DNA of 64,000 nucleotides from Curvibacter microcysteis (GTDB lineage: Bacteria > Pseudomonadota > Gammaproteobacteria > Burkholderiales > Burkholderiaceae_C): NCBI RefSeq assembly GCF_028649435.1, contig NZ_JAQSIN010000001.1, one strand, 5' to 3'. A model generated the notes under the pieces. That model saw only the letters and a list, made by a program, of their open reading frames with translations. It was not told the origin of the DNA and ran no database searches. Below, piece after piece: positions 16,673-28,090 of the stretch (position 1 is its first letter; each line of letters starts with the position of its first letter). The position numbers were made by a program, and so were the translations under genes.

Positions 16673-17320
16673 TCAGATCACCGATTTGAGTGCGTGGCTG
16701 GATTCAGGCAAGAGTTGGGCAAGCAGCGAAGGCAGCTCTGCCACCAAGCGAGGTTTGTGGATGACCCGAACCCCTTTGAGGGCGAAGGCGTAAGGTGCCC
16801 GCTGGGATTCGTCCAATGAGGTGATCACAATCAACTGGCTGCGAGCGAACTGAGGGTGGGAACGCAGGCTGGTGATCAGTGTTGGGCCATCAATGCCTGG
16901 CAGCAAGATGTCGACGATCAAGATGTCCGGCTGGAATTGACCATAGGTGGCCAAGCCAGCAATGCCGTCGTCAGCCACCCGCAACTCCACACTGGGAAAA
17001 TGCTGGCGGACCAGCATGGACACCAGGTTCTGAAAGTGCGTACTGTCTTCAATCAGCAACAGCCGTGTTCCGCCTTGCAGCCCGTGCGGGCGGCTTTGGT
17101 CGGTGTAAGCACGGTCACCTTGGGTATTGCCCGGTCGGCGAGATGCGATCCACCGCTCCACCGAAGTTCGCGAGATACGGCGATGGCCCCCCGGGGTCTT
17201 CCAAGCTTCTAGTTCTTCGCGGTCAACCATCAACTGCACGGAGCGCACGGCCATGCCGAGCAGGCCTGCGACTTCGAGTGTCGTGTAGTGATCGCGCGTT
17301 GGATTGTCTTCTTGATTCAT
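16673..17320 (-). CDS. DNA-binding response regulator with N-terminal excisionase/MerR-type HTH
   Basis: Unusual domain order: residues 10-62 form an excisionase-type helix-turn-helix (YTTLEVAGLLGMAVRSVQLMVD, then TPGGHRRISRTSVERW), and residues 85-205 form a receiver with Glu91-Asp92, Asp137 (ILIVDILLPGIDG), Thr167 and Lys189. Most response regulators have the output domain at the C-terminus. ATG at 17320 chosen; the frame is open further upstream into the AT-rich promoter region. It faces the divergent REC gene and precedes REC-Hpt, probably as the output regulator of the cluster. Confidence 0.87.
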   Translation of the reverse strand: MNQEDNPTRDHYTTLEVAGLLGMAVRSVQLMVDREELEAWKTPGGHRRISRTSVERWIASRRPGNTQGDRAYTDQSRPHGLQGGTRLLLIEDSTHFQNLVSMLVRQHFPSVELRVADDGIAGLATYGQFQPDILIVDILLPGIDGPTLITSLRSHPQFARSQLIVITSLDESQRAPYAFALKGVRVIHKPRLVAELPSLLAQLLPESSHALKSVI

Positions 17321-17358
17321 GGCTTCGGTATTTTGGCACGACTGCTGTTGAAAAAGAC

Positions 17359-17388
17359 TTGACAAATGATAAAAATAATTTATATGAT
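17359..17388 (+). promoter_or_regulatory. Strong sigma-70 type promoter for the REC gene
   Basis: Consensus -35 TTGACA (17359-17364), 18-base spacer, -10 TATGAT (17383-17388), within an AT-rich island that contrasts with the GC-rich surroundings. Transcription would start near 17395, about 55 bases before the ATG at 17451. The same island may also carry the divergent promoter. Confidence 0.7.
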
Positions 17389-17450
17389 ATGCAAAACCAG
17401 TCAAAAATCACCCCGTTGGGTAATTTATTGAATTATTGCGAGGCTTTGCC

Positions 17451-17825
17451 ATGAAAAAAATACTGATCGTCGACGACCACGCGGATATTCGCAAGCTTTT
17501 GCGTATGACGATGGAGTTCGTGGCTTACGAAATCTTTGAGGCAGCGGACGGAAAAACAGGTCTGGCCATGGCTGAGGAGCTGCAACCCGACTTGTTGCTG
17601 CTGGATGTGATGATGCCGGGCGGGGTTGATGGCCTCGAAGTGTGCCGCCGCGTGAAGGCCAATCCCAATCTGGCCCATGCCAAGGTGATTTTGCTCACGG
17701 CACGCGGTCAAAGTGAAGACCGTGCAGCGGGTTTTGCGGCCGGTGCAGATGAGTACCTGGTCAAGCCTTTCAGTTTGCTGCAACTGATTGAGACCATTCA
17801 CAAGCTCGAAGAAGGTACACCCTGA
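17451..17825 (+). CDS. Single-domain response regulator (CheY-like)
   Basis: Stand-alone receiver of 124 residues with Asp8-Asp9, phospho-acceptor Asp52 (LLLLDVMMPGGVDG), Thr83 and Lys105 (EYLVKPFS). There is no output domain, so it should act by protein contact or as a phosphorelay intermediate. The start at 17451 follows GAGG; the upstream codons are not needed. It is first in the plus-strand run REC, binding protein, kinase, behind a near-consensus promoter. Confidence 0.9.
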   Translation: MKKILIVDDHADIRKLLRMTMEFVAYEIFEAADGKTGLAMAEELQPDLLLLDVMMPGGVDGLEVCRRVKANPNLAHAKVILLTARGQSEDRAAGFAAGADEYLVKPFSLLQLIETIHKLEEGTP

Positions 17826-17957
17826 GGGCGCAAGTCATTCGCAGGTATTACCCTGCAAGGTGAGGGGTGCGAAGGGCATGCTGGTTGGACGGTGCAGCGC
17901 AGGGCATGGTGGTGCCCTGGTTGCTGTTTCTAAGAGGCCACGGTGGAGATGACGTCA

Positions 17958-18758
17958 ATGAGATCTTTGCGTGATTGGGGTTTGGCTTGCTTGCTGGCGT
18001 GGGGCGTTAGTGCGGCAGGTCTTGCTGGCGCTGGGCCGGTGCTGGACCGAGTGCAAGCGACCAAGGCGGTGCGGGTCTGCATCTGGCCGGACTACTACGG
18101 CATCACCTACCGCAATCCGCGAAACCAGCAACTGGTGGGGCTGGACATTGACTTGTCTCAGGCCCTGGGCTCTGACCAGGGATGGCGGGTGGACTACGTG
18201 GAGTCCAGTTTTCCGAATCTCGTGGCCGACGTTTTGGGTGACCGTTGTGATGTGGCCATGTTCGCCATTGGCATGCTGCCGCAACGCATGCAGCAACTCA
18301 GGTTCACCCGCGCCTACCTCAGCAGCGACATCTACGCCATTGCCACGCGCAGCAGTTCGGTGGTGCGCCAGTGGGCGGACATTGATCGACCTGGGGTGGT
18401 GGTGGGGGTGCAAGCTGGGACGTTCATGGAGCCAGTCATGGCCGCTCAACTCAAGCAGGCCAAGCTGGTCAGCATCAAGCCACCGCAGACTCGGGAGCGG
18501 GAGCTTGAAGCCGGGCGAATTGACGTGTTCATGACCGATTACCCTTACAGCCGGCGCTTGCTCGACAACGCAGACTGGGCCACGTTGATTTCGCCACCGA
18601 CCCCCTTCCATGTCTTGCCTTACGGCCACGTCGTCCGGCCGGGCGACGATGCCTGGTTTGCTGTGGTCGATGAATTTGTCGCGCGGGTGCAGCGTGACGG
18701 TCGCTTGGAGCAAATGGCGAAGCGCCATGGTTTGTCGCGCATTGTGGTGCGCAACTGA
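17958..18758 (+). CDS. Periplasmic substrate-binding protein (amino-acid ABC type, SBP family 3)
   Basis: Exported 266-residue solute-binding protein: hydrophobic signal segment (residues about 8-24), then the bacterial extracellular solute-binding family 3 pattern (VRVCIWPDYYGITY; LVGLDIDLSQAL; DRCDVAMFAIGMLPQRMQQLRFTRAYL; GVQAGTFMEP). The ATG at 17958 lies 9 bases after GGTGGAG; GTG 17943 and ATG 17949 are alternatives. No ABC permease or ATPase is nearby. The kinase gene begins 3 bases after its stop, so it may be the ligand-binding partner of that kinase rather than a transporter component (inference). Confidence 0.87.
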   Translation: MRSLRDWGLACLLAWGVSAAGLAGAGPVLDRVQATKAVRVCIWPDYYGITYRNPRNQQLVGLDIDLSQALGSDQGWRVDYVESSFPNLVADVLGDRCDVAMFAIGMLPQRMQQLRFTRAYLSSDIYAIATRSSSVVRQWADIDRPGVVVGVQAGTFMEPVMAAQLKQAKLVSIKPPQTRERELEAGRIDVFMTDYPYSRRLLDNADWATLISPPTPFHVLPYGHVVRPGDDAWFAVVDEFVARVQRDGRLEQMAKRHGLSRIVVRN

Positions 18759-18761
18759 TTT

Positions 18762-21302
18762 TTGACGACACCTGGTAAGCCCGTGGCCCGACAAGACCTT
18801 TCCAGCCGCTCCTCAGCCCCTTTGTGGTTGTCCAGCCAGGTGGCTTTGTTCACCGGGGTCTTGTTTGCGGTTCTCCTGTTGGTGGCCATTGTTTGGATGT
18901 CTTTGCGCGGACACGAGCAGGTGGTCGAGCAGGACCTGCAACAAGAGGCCTTGTACGCGCGGGTGATCGAGGACCAGGCGACCCGCTCCTTCGATGCCGT
19001 GTCGGTGGTCCTGAGCGCCTTGTCGGAGACCGTGGTGTTACAGGAATCGCCCTCCGACATGGGCGTGGTGGGGCGCCAATGGGCACAGGCCTTGGCGGGC
19101 GTGCCCTCGGTGCGCTCTGTGGCGATCATCGATGCGCAGGGCCTGGTGCTGGCGAGTTCCAACGGCACAGAAATTGGCCGCCAGCTTGATTTGCGCCAGC
19201 TGGGGCCCAGGCCCGCGTCGGGCCAGACACTGCTGGGCCGCTTGCTGCGAGGGCGCAGCCTGGCTGACTTCGAGGCTGGGCTGAACCGTTCTGCGCTGCG
19301 CCCAGGAGTGAATTGCATCCCCATGCTTTACGGCTTCACCCTCAGAAACGGCCAGACTCTGCTCGCGGTGGCCTTGATCAACCCGGATGCCTTGATCAAT
19401 TTCCAACGCCAGGCCATCGGGGATGCGCCCTTGTCCGTGGTGACAGCCACCTACACCGGGCTCCTGTTGACGAGCACGGGTGACATGTCCGAGGCCCCTG
19501 GGGCCAGCCTGGCGGGGCACAGTTTGTTCCGCGAGCGTTTGGCCTCGCGCGAGCATGGCACTTACCGAGAGTCTGGCACTGAAGGTGTTTTGGTCGCTTT
19601 CCGGGCCTCTCGCGCATGGCCTTTGGTGGTCTTGGTGGAGCAGGCCGTGGCCTCGTCCACCCAGCGTTGGTTGACCCGTGCCCGTCCCGTGTTGATCGCC
19701 GGGCTGGTGGTGGTGTTTTTGCTGCTGGGCATGTCCGTCATCCTCTACCGCAGCTTGCGCGCACGCGAGCGGTCCCGGGTGCTGTTTGACCGGGCGCGCG
19801 ACCAAGTGGTGCGCAGCGAGCGCGAGCTCAGTGTGCTGTTGCGCAGCTTGCAGGAGCTGATCTTCCGCACCGATGCCTCTGGTGTGGTGACTTACGTCAA
19901 TGCACGTTGGGCGGCGCTGCTGGGCGCCAAGGCCCACCAAGCCTTGGGTCAGAGCGTGCTTGATGTGCTGGTGCCCGAACGGACCAATGACCGAAATGCC
20001 CTGTTTGCTTTGGACCACCTGGATGGTGTCCGGCATTGCCGAGCCAGCACCGTGGGGGCCGATGGCCGAACCCGGTATTTCGAATTGGCGGTTGTCCCGT
20101 TGTTGGTCGGCGGGCAAATCACCGCGTTTGCCGGCAGCGCGGTCGACATCACGGAGTTGTTGGAGACACAGCGCCAGCTTCAGATGCAGCTGTCCTTGAT
20201 TGGACTGATGCTTGAGATCAGCCCTCAGCCCACCTCGATGGCCGATGACGCGGGGCGACTGGTGATGGTCAACAAGGCCTGGGAGCAGTTCAAGGGATTC
20301 GAGCGCTCCGAGGTCATTGGCAAGCGCTTGATCGAATTTTTACCCGCTGCCGAGGCGCAGTTGCACGAGCGCGCTGAGCGCGATCTCGACAGCCTGGGCG
20401 GAGAAATGCGCTTTGAGGCGCGCATCCTGCGCTTTGACCAAGGTCTGCGCGACGCCTTGATCAGCAAAGTCAAAGTGCCCAGTGAGTCCGGCGCTCTGAT
20501 TGGTGTGCTGACGGTGCTGACCGATGTCACCGAATTCCGTGAAGCAGAGCGCGCGATCCGCGAAGCGCGTGACGTGGCTGAAGAAGCCTCGCGGTCCAAG
20601 TCTGAGTTTGTGGCCAACATCAGCCATGAGTTGCGTACGCCCTTGCAGTCCATCATTGGTTTTTCGGAGTTGGGCCTGATGCGTGGGCGCGGCAATGAGC
20701 GTGTCGCGGGCATGTTCCAAGACATCAACGCTTCAGGTCAGCGCATGCTCGCCCTGGTCAATGATTTGTTGGATGTGTCCAAGATCGAAAGCACGGTCGG
20801 CACCTTCCACCTGGAAAGCGTGGACCTGCGCTCGCTGATACGTCCCGTGGCCCGTGAGCTGGGGCCTTTGCTGGCGCGCAAGCACCTGAACCTGGCCCTC
20901 AACTTGTCCGAGGCCCCCCTGGTGGCCCGGGCCGACCCTATGCGTTTCCAACAGGTGATTCGCAACGTGCTGGCCAACGCGGTGAAGTTCTCGCCTGATG
21001 AGCAGGTGGTCGAACTGACGGCCGAGATGAGCGTGCAGGGCGAGATTTTGATCTCGGTGCGCGACCATGGTCCAGGCATTCCGGAGTCAGAGTTGGAGAA
21101 AATCTTTGAAGCCTTTGTGCAGTCGAGCAAGACCAAAAACGGTTCGGGTGGAACGGGCCTGGGCCTGGCCATCTGCCGCAAGATTGTCGAGGCCCATGGC
21201 GGTCACATCCACGCGCGCAACATGCCCGACCAAGGGGCTCTGTTTGTGATCGCCTTCCCGGCCCGCTCGGGGCCTGAGACTGTGCCCATGGTGATGGAGT
21301 GA
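18762..21302 (+). CDS. Membrane PAS-domain sensor histidine kinase
   Basis: Up to 846 residues: membrane helix 1 (about 23-48), a periplasmic sensing region of about 250 residues, membrane helix 2 (about 307-330), two PAS domains (about 350-470, 475-595), HisKA with His622 (FVANISHELRTPLQ) and HATPase_c with N box (RNVLANAVKFSPD), G1 (DHGPGIPESELEKIFEAF) and G2 (GGTGLGLAICRKIVE). The frame opens at TTG 18762; a GTG at 18783 with GGTAAG before it is an equally good start. It lacks receiver and Hpt domains, which are supplied by neighbouring genes. Confidence 0.9.
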   Translation: MTTPGKPVARQDLSSRSSAPLWLSSQVALFTGVLFAVLLLVAIVWMSLRGHEQVVEQDLQQEALYARVIEDQATRSFDAVSVVLSALSETVVLQESPSDMGVVGRQWAQALAGVPSVRSVAIIDAQGLVLASSNGTEIGRQLDLRQLGPRPASGQTLLGRLLRGRSLADFEAGLNRSALRPGVNCIPMLYGFTLRNGQTLLAVALINPDALINFQRQAIGDAPLSVVTATYTGLLLTSTGDMSEAPGASLAGHSLFRERLASREHGTYRESGTEGVLVAFRASRAWPLVVLVEQAVASSTQRWLTRARPVLIAGLVVVFLLLGMSVILYRSLRARERSRVLFDRARDQVVRSERELSVLLRSLQELIFRTDASGVVTYVNARWAALLGAKAHQALGQSVLDVLVPERTNDRNALFALDHLDGVRHCRASTVGADGRTRYFELAVVPLLVGGQITAFAGSAVDITELLETQRQLQMQLSLIGLMLEISPQPTSMADDAGRLVMVNKAWEQFKGFERSEVIGKRLIEFLPAAEAQLHERAERDLDSLGGEMRFEARILRFDQGLRDALISKVKVPSESGALIGVLTVLTDVTEFREAERAIREARDVAEEASRSKSEFVANISHELRTPLQSIIGFSELGLMRGRGNERVAGMFQDINASGQRMLALVNDLLDVSKIESTVGTFHLESVDLRSLIRPVARELGPLLARKHLNLALNLSEAPLVARADPMRFQQVIRNVLANAVKFSPDEQVVELTAEMSVQGEILISVRDHGPGIPESELEKIFEAFVQSSKTKNGSGGTGLGLAICRKIVEAHGGHIHARNMPDQGALFVIAFPARSGPETVPMVME

Positions 21303-21474
21303 GCCGCCGGCCTTCGTTGAATGGGATTTCGGCGAAAATAGGCCACTTAAGCGCCGCCTGGCTGGGCCCCCGGTGTGGTGGCGCCACGCTGTTTGACCCG
21401 CCTGAGCCGGGCGCTGCCAGCTTCGCCGCATGGTCTTTTGTGACCCCTGGTGCCCGCCCTGATAGCCCCTTTTT

Positions 21475-22479
21475 ATGCATGATTCCCCCCGCCTGACCAG
21501 CCCCTGGCGCACCTCCGTGGCGCCGATGATGGATTGGACTGATCGCCACTGTCGCTACCTGCACCGCTTGATCAGCCGCCACACCTTGCTCTACACCGAA
21601 ATGGTGACCACGGGCGCGTTGATCCACGGCGATGTGGAACGTCACCTGCGCTACAACGCTGAAGAGCACCCGGTGGCCTTGCAGCTGGGAGGCAGCGAAG
21701 CGGCCGACTTGGCGCACTGTGCCCGCTTGGGTGAGCAGTGGGGCTACGACGAAATCAACCTCAACTGCGGCTGCCCCAGTGAGCGGGTTCAGCGTGGGGC
21801 CTTCGGTGCCTGCCTGATGGCCGAGGCGGGGCTGGTGGCTGACGGTGTCAAGGCCATGCTCGATGCAGTGCAACGGGTGCCGGTGACGGTCAAGCACCGC
21901 ATTGGCATTGACCGCATCGAGAGCTACGAGTTTGTGCGCGACTTCATTGGCACGGTCAGCGAGGCCGGTTGCCGCGTCTTCATCGTGCACGCCCGCAACG
22001 CCTGGCTGAAGGGCCTGAGCCCCAAAGAGAACCGCGAGATTCCACCGCTGCGCTACGAGCTGGTGCACCGCCTGAAGCAGGAGTTTCCTCAGCTGACCAT
22101 CGCCATCAACGGCGGCATCACCACCAGTGCGCAAATGCAGGCACAACTGGACCATGTTGACGGCGTGATGGTGGGGCGCGAGGCCTATCACAACCCCTGG
22201 GTGATGGCGGATTGGGATGAGTTGTTCTATGACTCCGCCGCCCAGTCTTTGAGTCGTGAAGACGTTGAAGCCCGCATGTGCGACTACATGGCGCGCCAAA
22301 TGGCCGAGCACGGCACGCCTTGGCACACCATGGCGCGCCACATGTTGGGTTTGCGCAATGGTCTGCCCGGTGCGCGGCGTTGGCGCCAGGTCTGGAGTGA
22401 CCACCGTTTGCGGCACTTGTCGCCCCAAGAAGTCATGGTGCTGGCGCACCAAGAGCGCTCCGAACCCTTGCCGGTGTAG
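21475..22479 (+). CDS. dusA: tRNA-dihydrouridine(20/20a) synthase
   Basis: FMN-dependent reductase that converts uridine 20/20a in the tRNA D-loop to dihydrouridine. The 334-residue protein has the Dus signatures VAPMMDWTDRHCRYLHR at the N-terminus, the catalytic Cys region INLNCGCPSERVQRGAFGACLM and the DusA-specific HARNAWLKGLSPKENREIPPLRY. FMN-binding block INGGIT then VDGVMVGREAYHNPW. ATG start at 21475. Stands alone between the kinase and the GntR gene. Confidence 0.95.
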   Translation: MHDSPRLTSPWRTSVAPMMDWTDRHCRYLHRLISRHTLLYTEMVTTGALIHGDVERHLRYNAEEHPVALQLGGSEAADLAHCARLGEQWGYDEINLNCGCPSERVQRGAFGACLMAEAGLVADGVKAMLDAVQRVPVTVKHRIGIDRIESYEFVRDFIGTVSEAGCRVFIVHARNAWLKGLSPKENREIPPLRYELVHRLKQEFPQLTIAINGGITTSAQMQAQLDHVDGVMVGREAYHNPWVMADWDELFYDSAAQSLSREDVEARMCDYMARQMAEHGTPWHTMARHMLGLRNGLPGARRWRQVWSDHRLRHLSPQEVMVLAHQERSEPLPV

Positions 22480-22513
22480 ACGCCGCAGGGGGGCGGTTGC
22501 TTGGGCGGGGCTG

Positions 22514-23149
22514 TCAGGCCGCCGCTTCGAGCCCGTTGGTGAAGTGCAACTGCATGCGTTCGCGCGCGCCCCGGCTGTCGCGCTGGGTGAGGGCCTGCAC
22601 CAGGTCGCGGTGCTCCTGCAAGGATTCGCTCAGGCGGCCCCGCTTGAGCAGCGAGTTGTGGCGGTTGAGCTTCATGACCTTGCGCAGGTCAGTCACCATC
22701 TGCAGGCGCCAGCGGTTGTCGGCGATCTCCAGCACGCGCAGGTGAAAGCGCTCATTGAGTTCAAAAAAGCGTTCGCGGTCGTCCACGGCCGCTTCCAGGT
22801 CCGCGTGCAAGGCGCTGATTTCGTCCAACTGGGCATCGCTGGCCCGGCTGGCCACTTCGCCTGCGGCATCGCTCTCCAGCAGGCTGAGCAGGTGGTAAAC
22901 GTCGCGCAGGTCTTTTTCATTCACCTCGGTCACATAGGCGCCACGCCGCACCTTCATGGTGACCAGGCCCTCGGCAGCCAGCACCTTGATGGCCTCGCGC
23001 AGGGGGGTGCGGCTGATGCCGAACTCCTGGGCAATTTTCAATTCGTCAATCCAACTGCCTGGCTCCAGCTCGCGCTGAAAGATGCGCTGGCGCAGGAGCT
23101 CGGCCACTTCTTCGTACAGGGCCTTGGGCGTGAGGGTGAGGGCAGACAT
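22514..23149 (-). CDS. GntR family (FadR/FCD subgroup) transcriptional regulator
   Basis: The 211-residue regulator has an N-terminal winged helix (residues 8-75: LYEEVAELLRQRIFQRELEPGSWIDELKIAQEFGISRTPLREAIKVLAAEGLV) and an FCD effector domain with metal/ligand residues typical of the subgroup (RFFELNERFHLRVLEIADNRW; LQEHRDLVQAL). The ATG at 23149 gives the normal length; the frame continues open far upstream only because it lies antisense to mcm. It is divergent from the methylmalonyl-CoA operon, which makes it the likely local regulator (inference). Confidence 0.92.
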   Translation of the reverse strand: MSALTLTPKALYEEVAELLRQRIFQRELEPGSWIDELKIAQEFGISRTPLREAIKVLAAEGLVTMKVRRGAYVTEVNEKDLRDVYHLLSLLESDAAGEVASRASDAQLDEISALHADLEAAVDDRERFFELNERFHLRVLEIADNRWRLQMVTDLRKVMKLNRHNSLLKRGRLSESLQEHRDLVQALTQRDSRGARERMQLHFTNGLEAAA

Positions 23150-23178
23150 GGGCGCGATTGTAAGGCCCCTGGAATATT

Positions 23179-23208
23179 TTGAATCAATAATTATGAATGA
23201 TGTAAAAT
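23179..23208 (+). promoter_or_regulatory. Candidate promoter and GntR operator for mcm operon
   Basis: -35 TTGAAT (23179-23184), 18-base spacer, -10 TAAAAT (23203-23208) in a short AT-rich stretch. The -35 overlaps the palindrome TTGA-A-TCAA (23179-23187), a plausible binding site for the divergently encoded GntR protein. Confidence 0.45.
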
Positions 23209-23269
23209 CCCGGCTGCAGTCAGCAGGCCGCTGATCCTTCTCACCAGATTCTTCGGAGACGCCTTCGTC

Positions 23270-25467
<2,198 letters not shown>

Positions 25468-25471
<4 letters not shown>

Positions 25472-26481
25472 GCTCCTTGCCTTTGCTGGACGGCCTGCTC
25501 CATGGCAGCGCGACGGTGCAGCGGCGTGCCATGGCCAAGGCCATCACGCTGCTCGAATCCACCCGTGCTGACCACCGCGCTCAGGCCGATGAACTCTTGA
25601 CGGCGCTGCTGCCGCACACCGGGCGGGCTTTCCGCCTGGGCATCAGCGGGGTGCCCGGGGTGGGCAAGAGCACCTTCATCGAGGCGCTGGGCCTGTTCCT
25701 CATCGGCCAGGGCTTGCGCGTGGCCGTGCTGGCGGTGGACCCGTCGTCCACCGTGTCGGGGGGCTCCATCCTGGGCGACAAGACCCGCATGGAGCACCTG
25801 TCGGTGCACCCCAGCGCCTACATCCGCCCCAGCCCCAGCAGTGGCACGTTGGGCGGTGTGGCCGAGAAAACGCGTGAGGCCATGTTGGTGTGCGAAGCCG
25901 CCGGCTACGACGTGGTGATCGTCGAGACCGTGGGCGTGGGCCAGTCCGAGACCTCGGTGTCGGGCATGACAGACATGTTCGTGCTGATGCAGCTGCCCAA
26001 TGCCGGTGACGACCTTCAGGCCATCAAAAAAGGCGTGATGGAGCTGGCCGACCTGGTGGTCATCAACAAGGCCGACATCGACGTCAACGCTGCCACCCGC
26101 GCCCAGGCTCAGATCATGTCCTCGCTGCGCCTGCTGGGCTTGCACGGCAACCCCGAGCATGCCCACCACGATGAGGCCTTGTGGCACCCCCAGGTGATCC
26201 AACTCAGTGCCTTGTTGGGCCAGGGCGTGGACCGCTTCTGGGCCTCGGTCAGCGAATTCCGCCGCTTGCAAACTGCCAATGGGCGTTTGAATTCACGGCG
26301 TCAAAACCAGGCCCAGGCCTGGATGTGGGAGCGCATCGACGCGGGCCTCAAGCAGGCTTTCCGCGCGCATCCCCAGGTGCAGCACCTGCTACCCCAATTC
26401 ACGCAGGACGTGGCCCTGGGCCGCCTGCCCGCCTCAACGGCGGCCCGCCAACTGTTGAGCGCCAGCCGCGTGGGCAGCTGA
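25468..26481 (+). CDS. meaB: Methylmalonyl-CoA mutase-associated GTPase MeaB
   Basis: G3E-type P-loop GTPase that gates cofactor loading and protects the mutase from inactivation. The 337 residues include Walker A GVPGVGKS (about 60-67), Walker B/switch block VVIVETVGVGQSE, and the base-recognition NKAD motif (VVINKADID). The start is a GTG at 25468 that overlaps the mcm stop (GTGA), indicating translational coupling. Formerly annotated ArgK in many genomes. Confidence 0.95.
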
Positions 26482-26524
26482 GCCTCACCCCCGAATCATC
26501 CTGGAGCAAAGAGAGAGCACGACC

Positions 26525-28057
26525 ATGCAAGACATCCTCGACCAACTCGAAAAAAAGCGCGCTGCAGCCCGCCTCGGTGGTGGCCAAAAGCGCATTGACG
26601 CCCAGCACAGCAAGGGCAAGCTGACCGCGCGCGAGCGCCTCGAGCTGCTGCTCGACGAAGGCACGTTTGAAGAGTGGGACATGTTCGTCGAGCACCGCTG
26701 TGCCGACTTTGGCATGGCCGACAACAAGATCCCGGGCGACGGTGTGGTCACGGGTTACGGCATGATCAATGGCCGCCTGGTCTTCGTCTTCAGCCAGGAC
26801 TTCACGGTCTTTGGCGGCGCGCTGTCTGAAGCCCACGCCGAGAAAATCTGCAAGATCATGGACCAGGCCATGAAGGTCGGCGCCCCGGTGATCGGCCTCA
26901 ACGATTCGGGCGGTGCCCGCATCCAGGAGGGCGTGGCCTCGCTCGGTGGCTACGCTGACGTGTTCCAGAAAAACGTGCTGGCCAGTGGCGTGATCCCGCA
27001 GATCAGCATGATCATGGGCCCGTCCGCCGGCGGCGCGGTGTACTCGCCCGCCATGACCGACTTCATCTTCATGGTCAAGGACAGCGCCTACATGTTTGTC
27101 ACCGGCCCTGAGGTGGTGAAGACCGTGACCCACGAAGAAGTCACGGCCGAAGAGCTGGGTGGCGCCATCACCCACACCACCAAGAGCGGTGTGGCCGACA
27201 TGGCGTTTGAAAACGACGTGGAGGCGCTGATGATGCTGCGCCGCCTCTACAACTACCTGCCGCTGAACAACCGCGAGAAGGCCCCCGTGCGCAAGAGCGG
27301 TGACCCGGTGGACCGCCGCGAACTCAGCTTGGACACCCTGGTGCCCGAGAACCCGAACAAGCCCTACGACATGAAGGAGCTGATCGTCAAAACCGTGGAC
27401 GACGGCGACTTCTTCGAGCTGCAGCCTGAGTACGCCAAGAACATCCTGATCGGCTTTGCGCGCATGGACGGCCAGACTGTTGGCATCGTGGCCAACCAGC
27501 CGCTGGTGCTGGCCGGCTGCCTGGACATCAAGTCCTCCATCAAGGCCGCGCGCTTTGTGCGTTTCTGCGATGCGTTCAACATCCCTGTGGTGACCTTTGT
27601 CGACGTGCCCGGCTTCATGCCTGGCACAGCCCAAGAGTACGGCGGCATCATCAAGCACGGTGCCAAGCTGCTGTACGCCTACGCGGAGTGCACCGTGCCG
27701 AAGATCACCGTCATCACCCGCAAGGCCTACGGCGGCGCCTATGACGTGATGGCCTCCAAGCACCTGCGCGGCGACGTCAACTTTGCCTGGCCCAACGCCG
27801 AAATCGCGGTGATGGGCGCCAAGGGCGCAGTGGAAATCATCTTCCGCGAGGACAAGGGCGACCCGGCCAAACTGGCCGCCAAGGAGGCCGAGTACAAGGC
27901 CCGCTTCGCCAACCCGTTTGTGGCTGGCGCGCGTGGCTTCATCGATGACGTGATCCTGCCCTCCGAGACGCGCAAGCGCATCTGCCGCTCGCTGGCCATG
28001 CTGAAGGACAAGAAGCTTGAGAACCCGTGGCGTAAGCACGGCAACATCCCGCTCTGA
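26525..28057 (+). CDS. pccB: Propionyl-CoA carboxylase, beta (carboxyltransferase) subunit
   Basis: Transfers the carboxyl group from carboxybiotin to propionyl-CoA, giving (S)-methylmalonyl-CoA. At 510 residues it is of normal length, with the N-terminal acyl-CoA carboxylase block (GKLTARERLELLLDEGTFEEWD), the first oxyanion region (GLNDSGGARIQEGVASLGGYADVF) and the second (VPGFMPGTAQEYGGIIKHGAKLLYAYAE). An alternative CoA substrate is possible from sequence alone, but the mcm-meaB-pccB-pccA order argues for propionyl-CoA. Confidence 0.95.
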   Translation: MQDILDQLEKKRAAARLGGGQKRIDAQHSKGKLTARERLELLLDEGTFEEWDMFVEHRCADFGMADNKIPGDGVVTGYGMINGRLVFVFSQDFTVFGGALSEAHAEKICKIMDQAMKVGAPVIGLNDSGGARIQEGVASLGGYADVFQKNVLASGVIPQISMIMGPSAGGAVYSPAMTDFIFMVKDSAYMFVTGPEVVKTVTHEEVTAEELGGAITHTTKSGVADMAFENDVEALMMLRRLYNYLPLNNREKAPVRKSGDPVDRRELSLDTLVPENPNKPYDMKELIVKTVDDGDFFELQPEYAKNILIGFARMDGQTVGIVANQPLVLAGCLDIKSSIKAARFVRFCDAFNIPVVTFVDVPGFMPGTAQEYGGIIKHGAKLLYAYAECTVPKITVITRKAYGGAYDVMASKHLRGDVNFAWPNAEIAVMGAKGAVEIIFREDKGDPAKLAAKEAEYKARFANPFVAGARGFIDDVILPSETRKRICRSLAMLKDKKLENPWRKHGNIPL

Positions 28058-28090
28058 TCGACCGCCAGAACAAGAACCGGAAAACACACC

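Noticed and set aside
17826..17957. Nested repeats TTCGCA/TGCGAA and GCAGG/CCTGC after the REC gene
   Set aside because: Arms are only 5-6 bp with no T-run; could arise by chance in GC-rich DNA.
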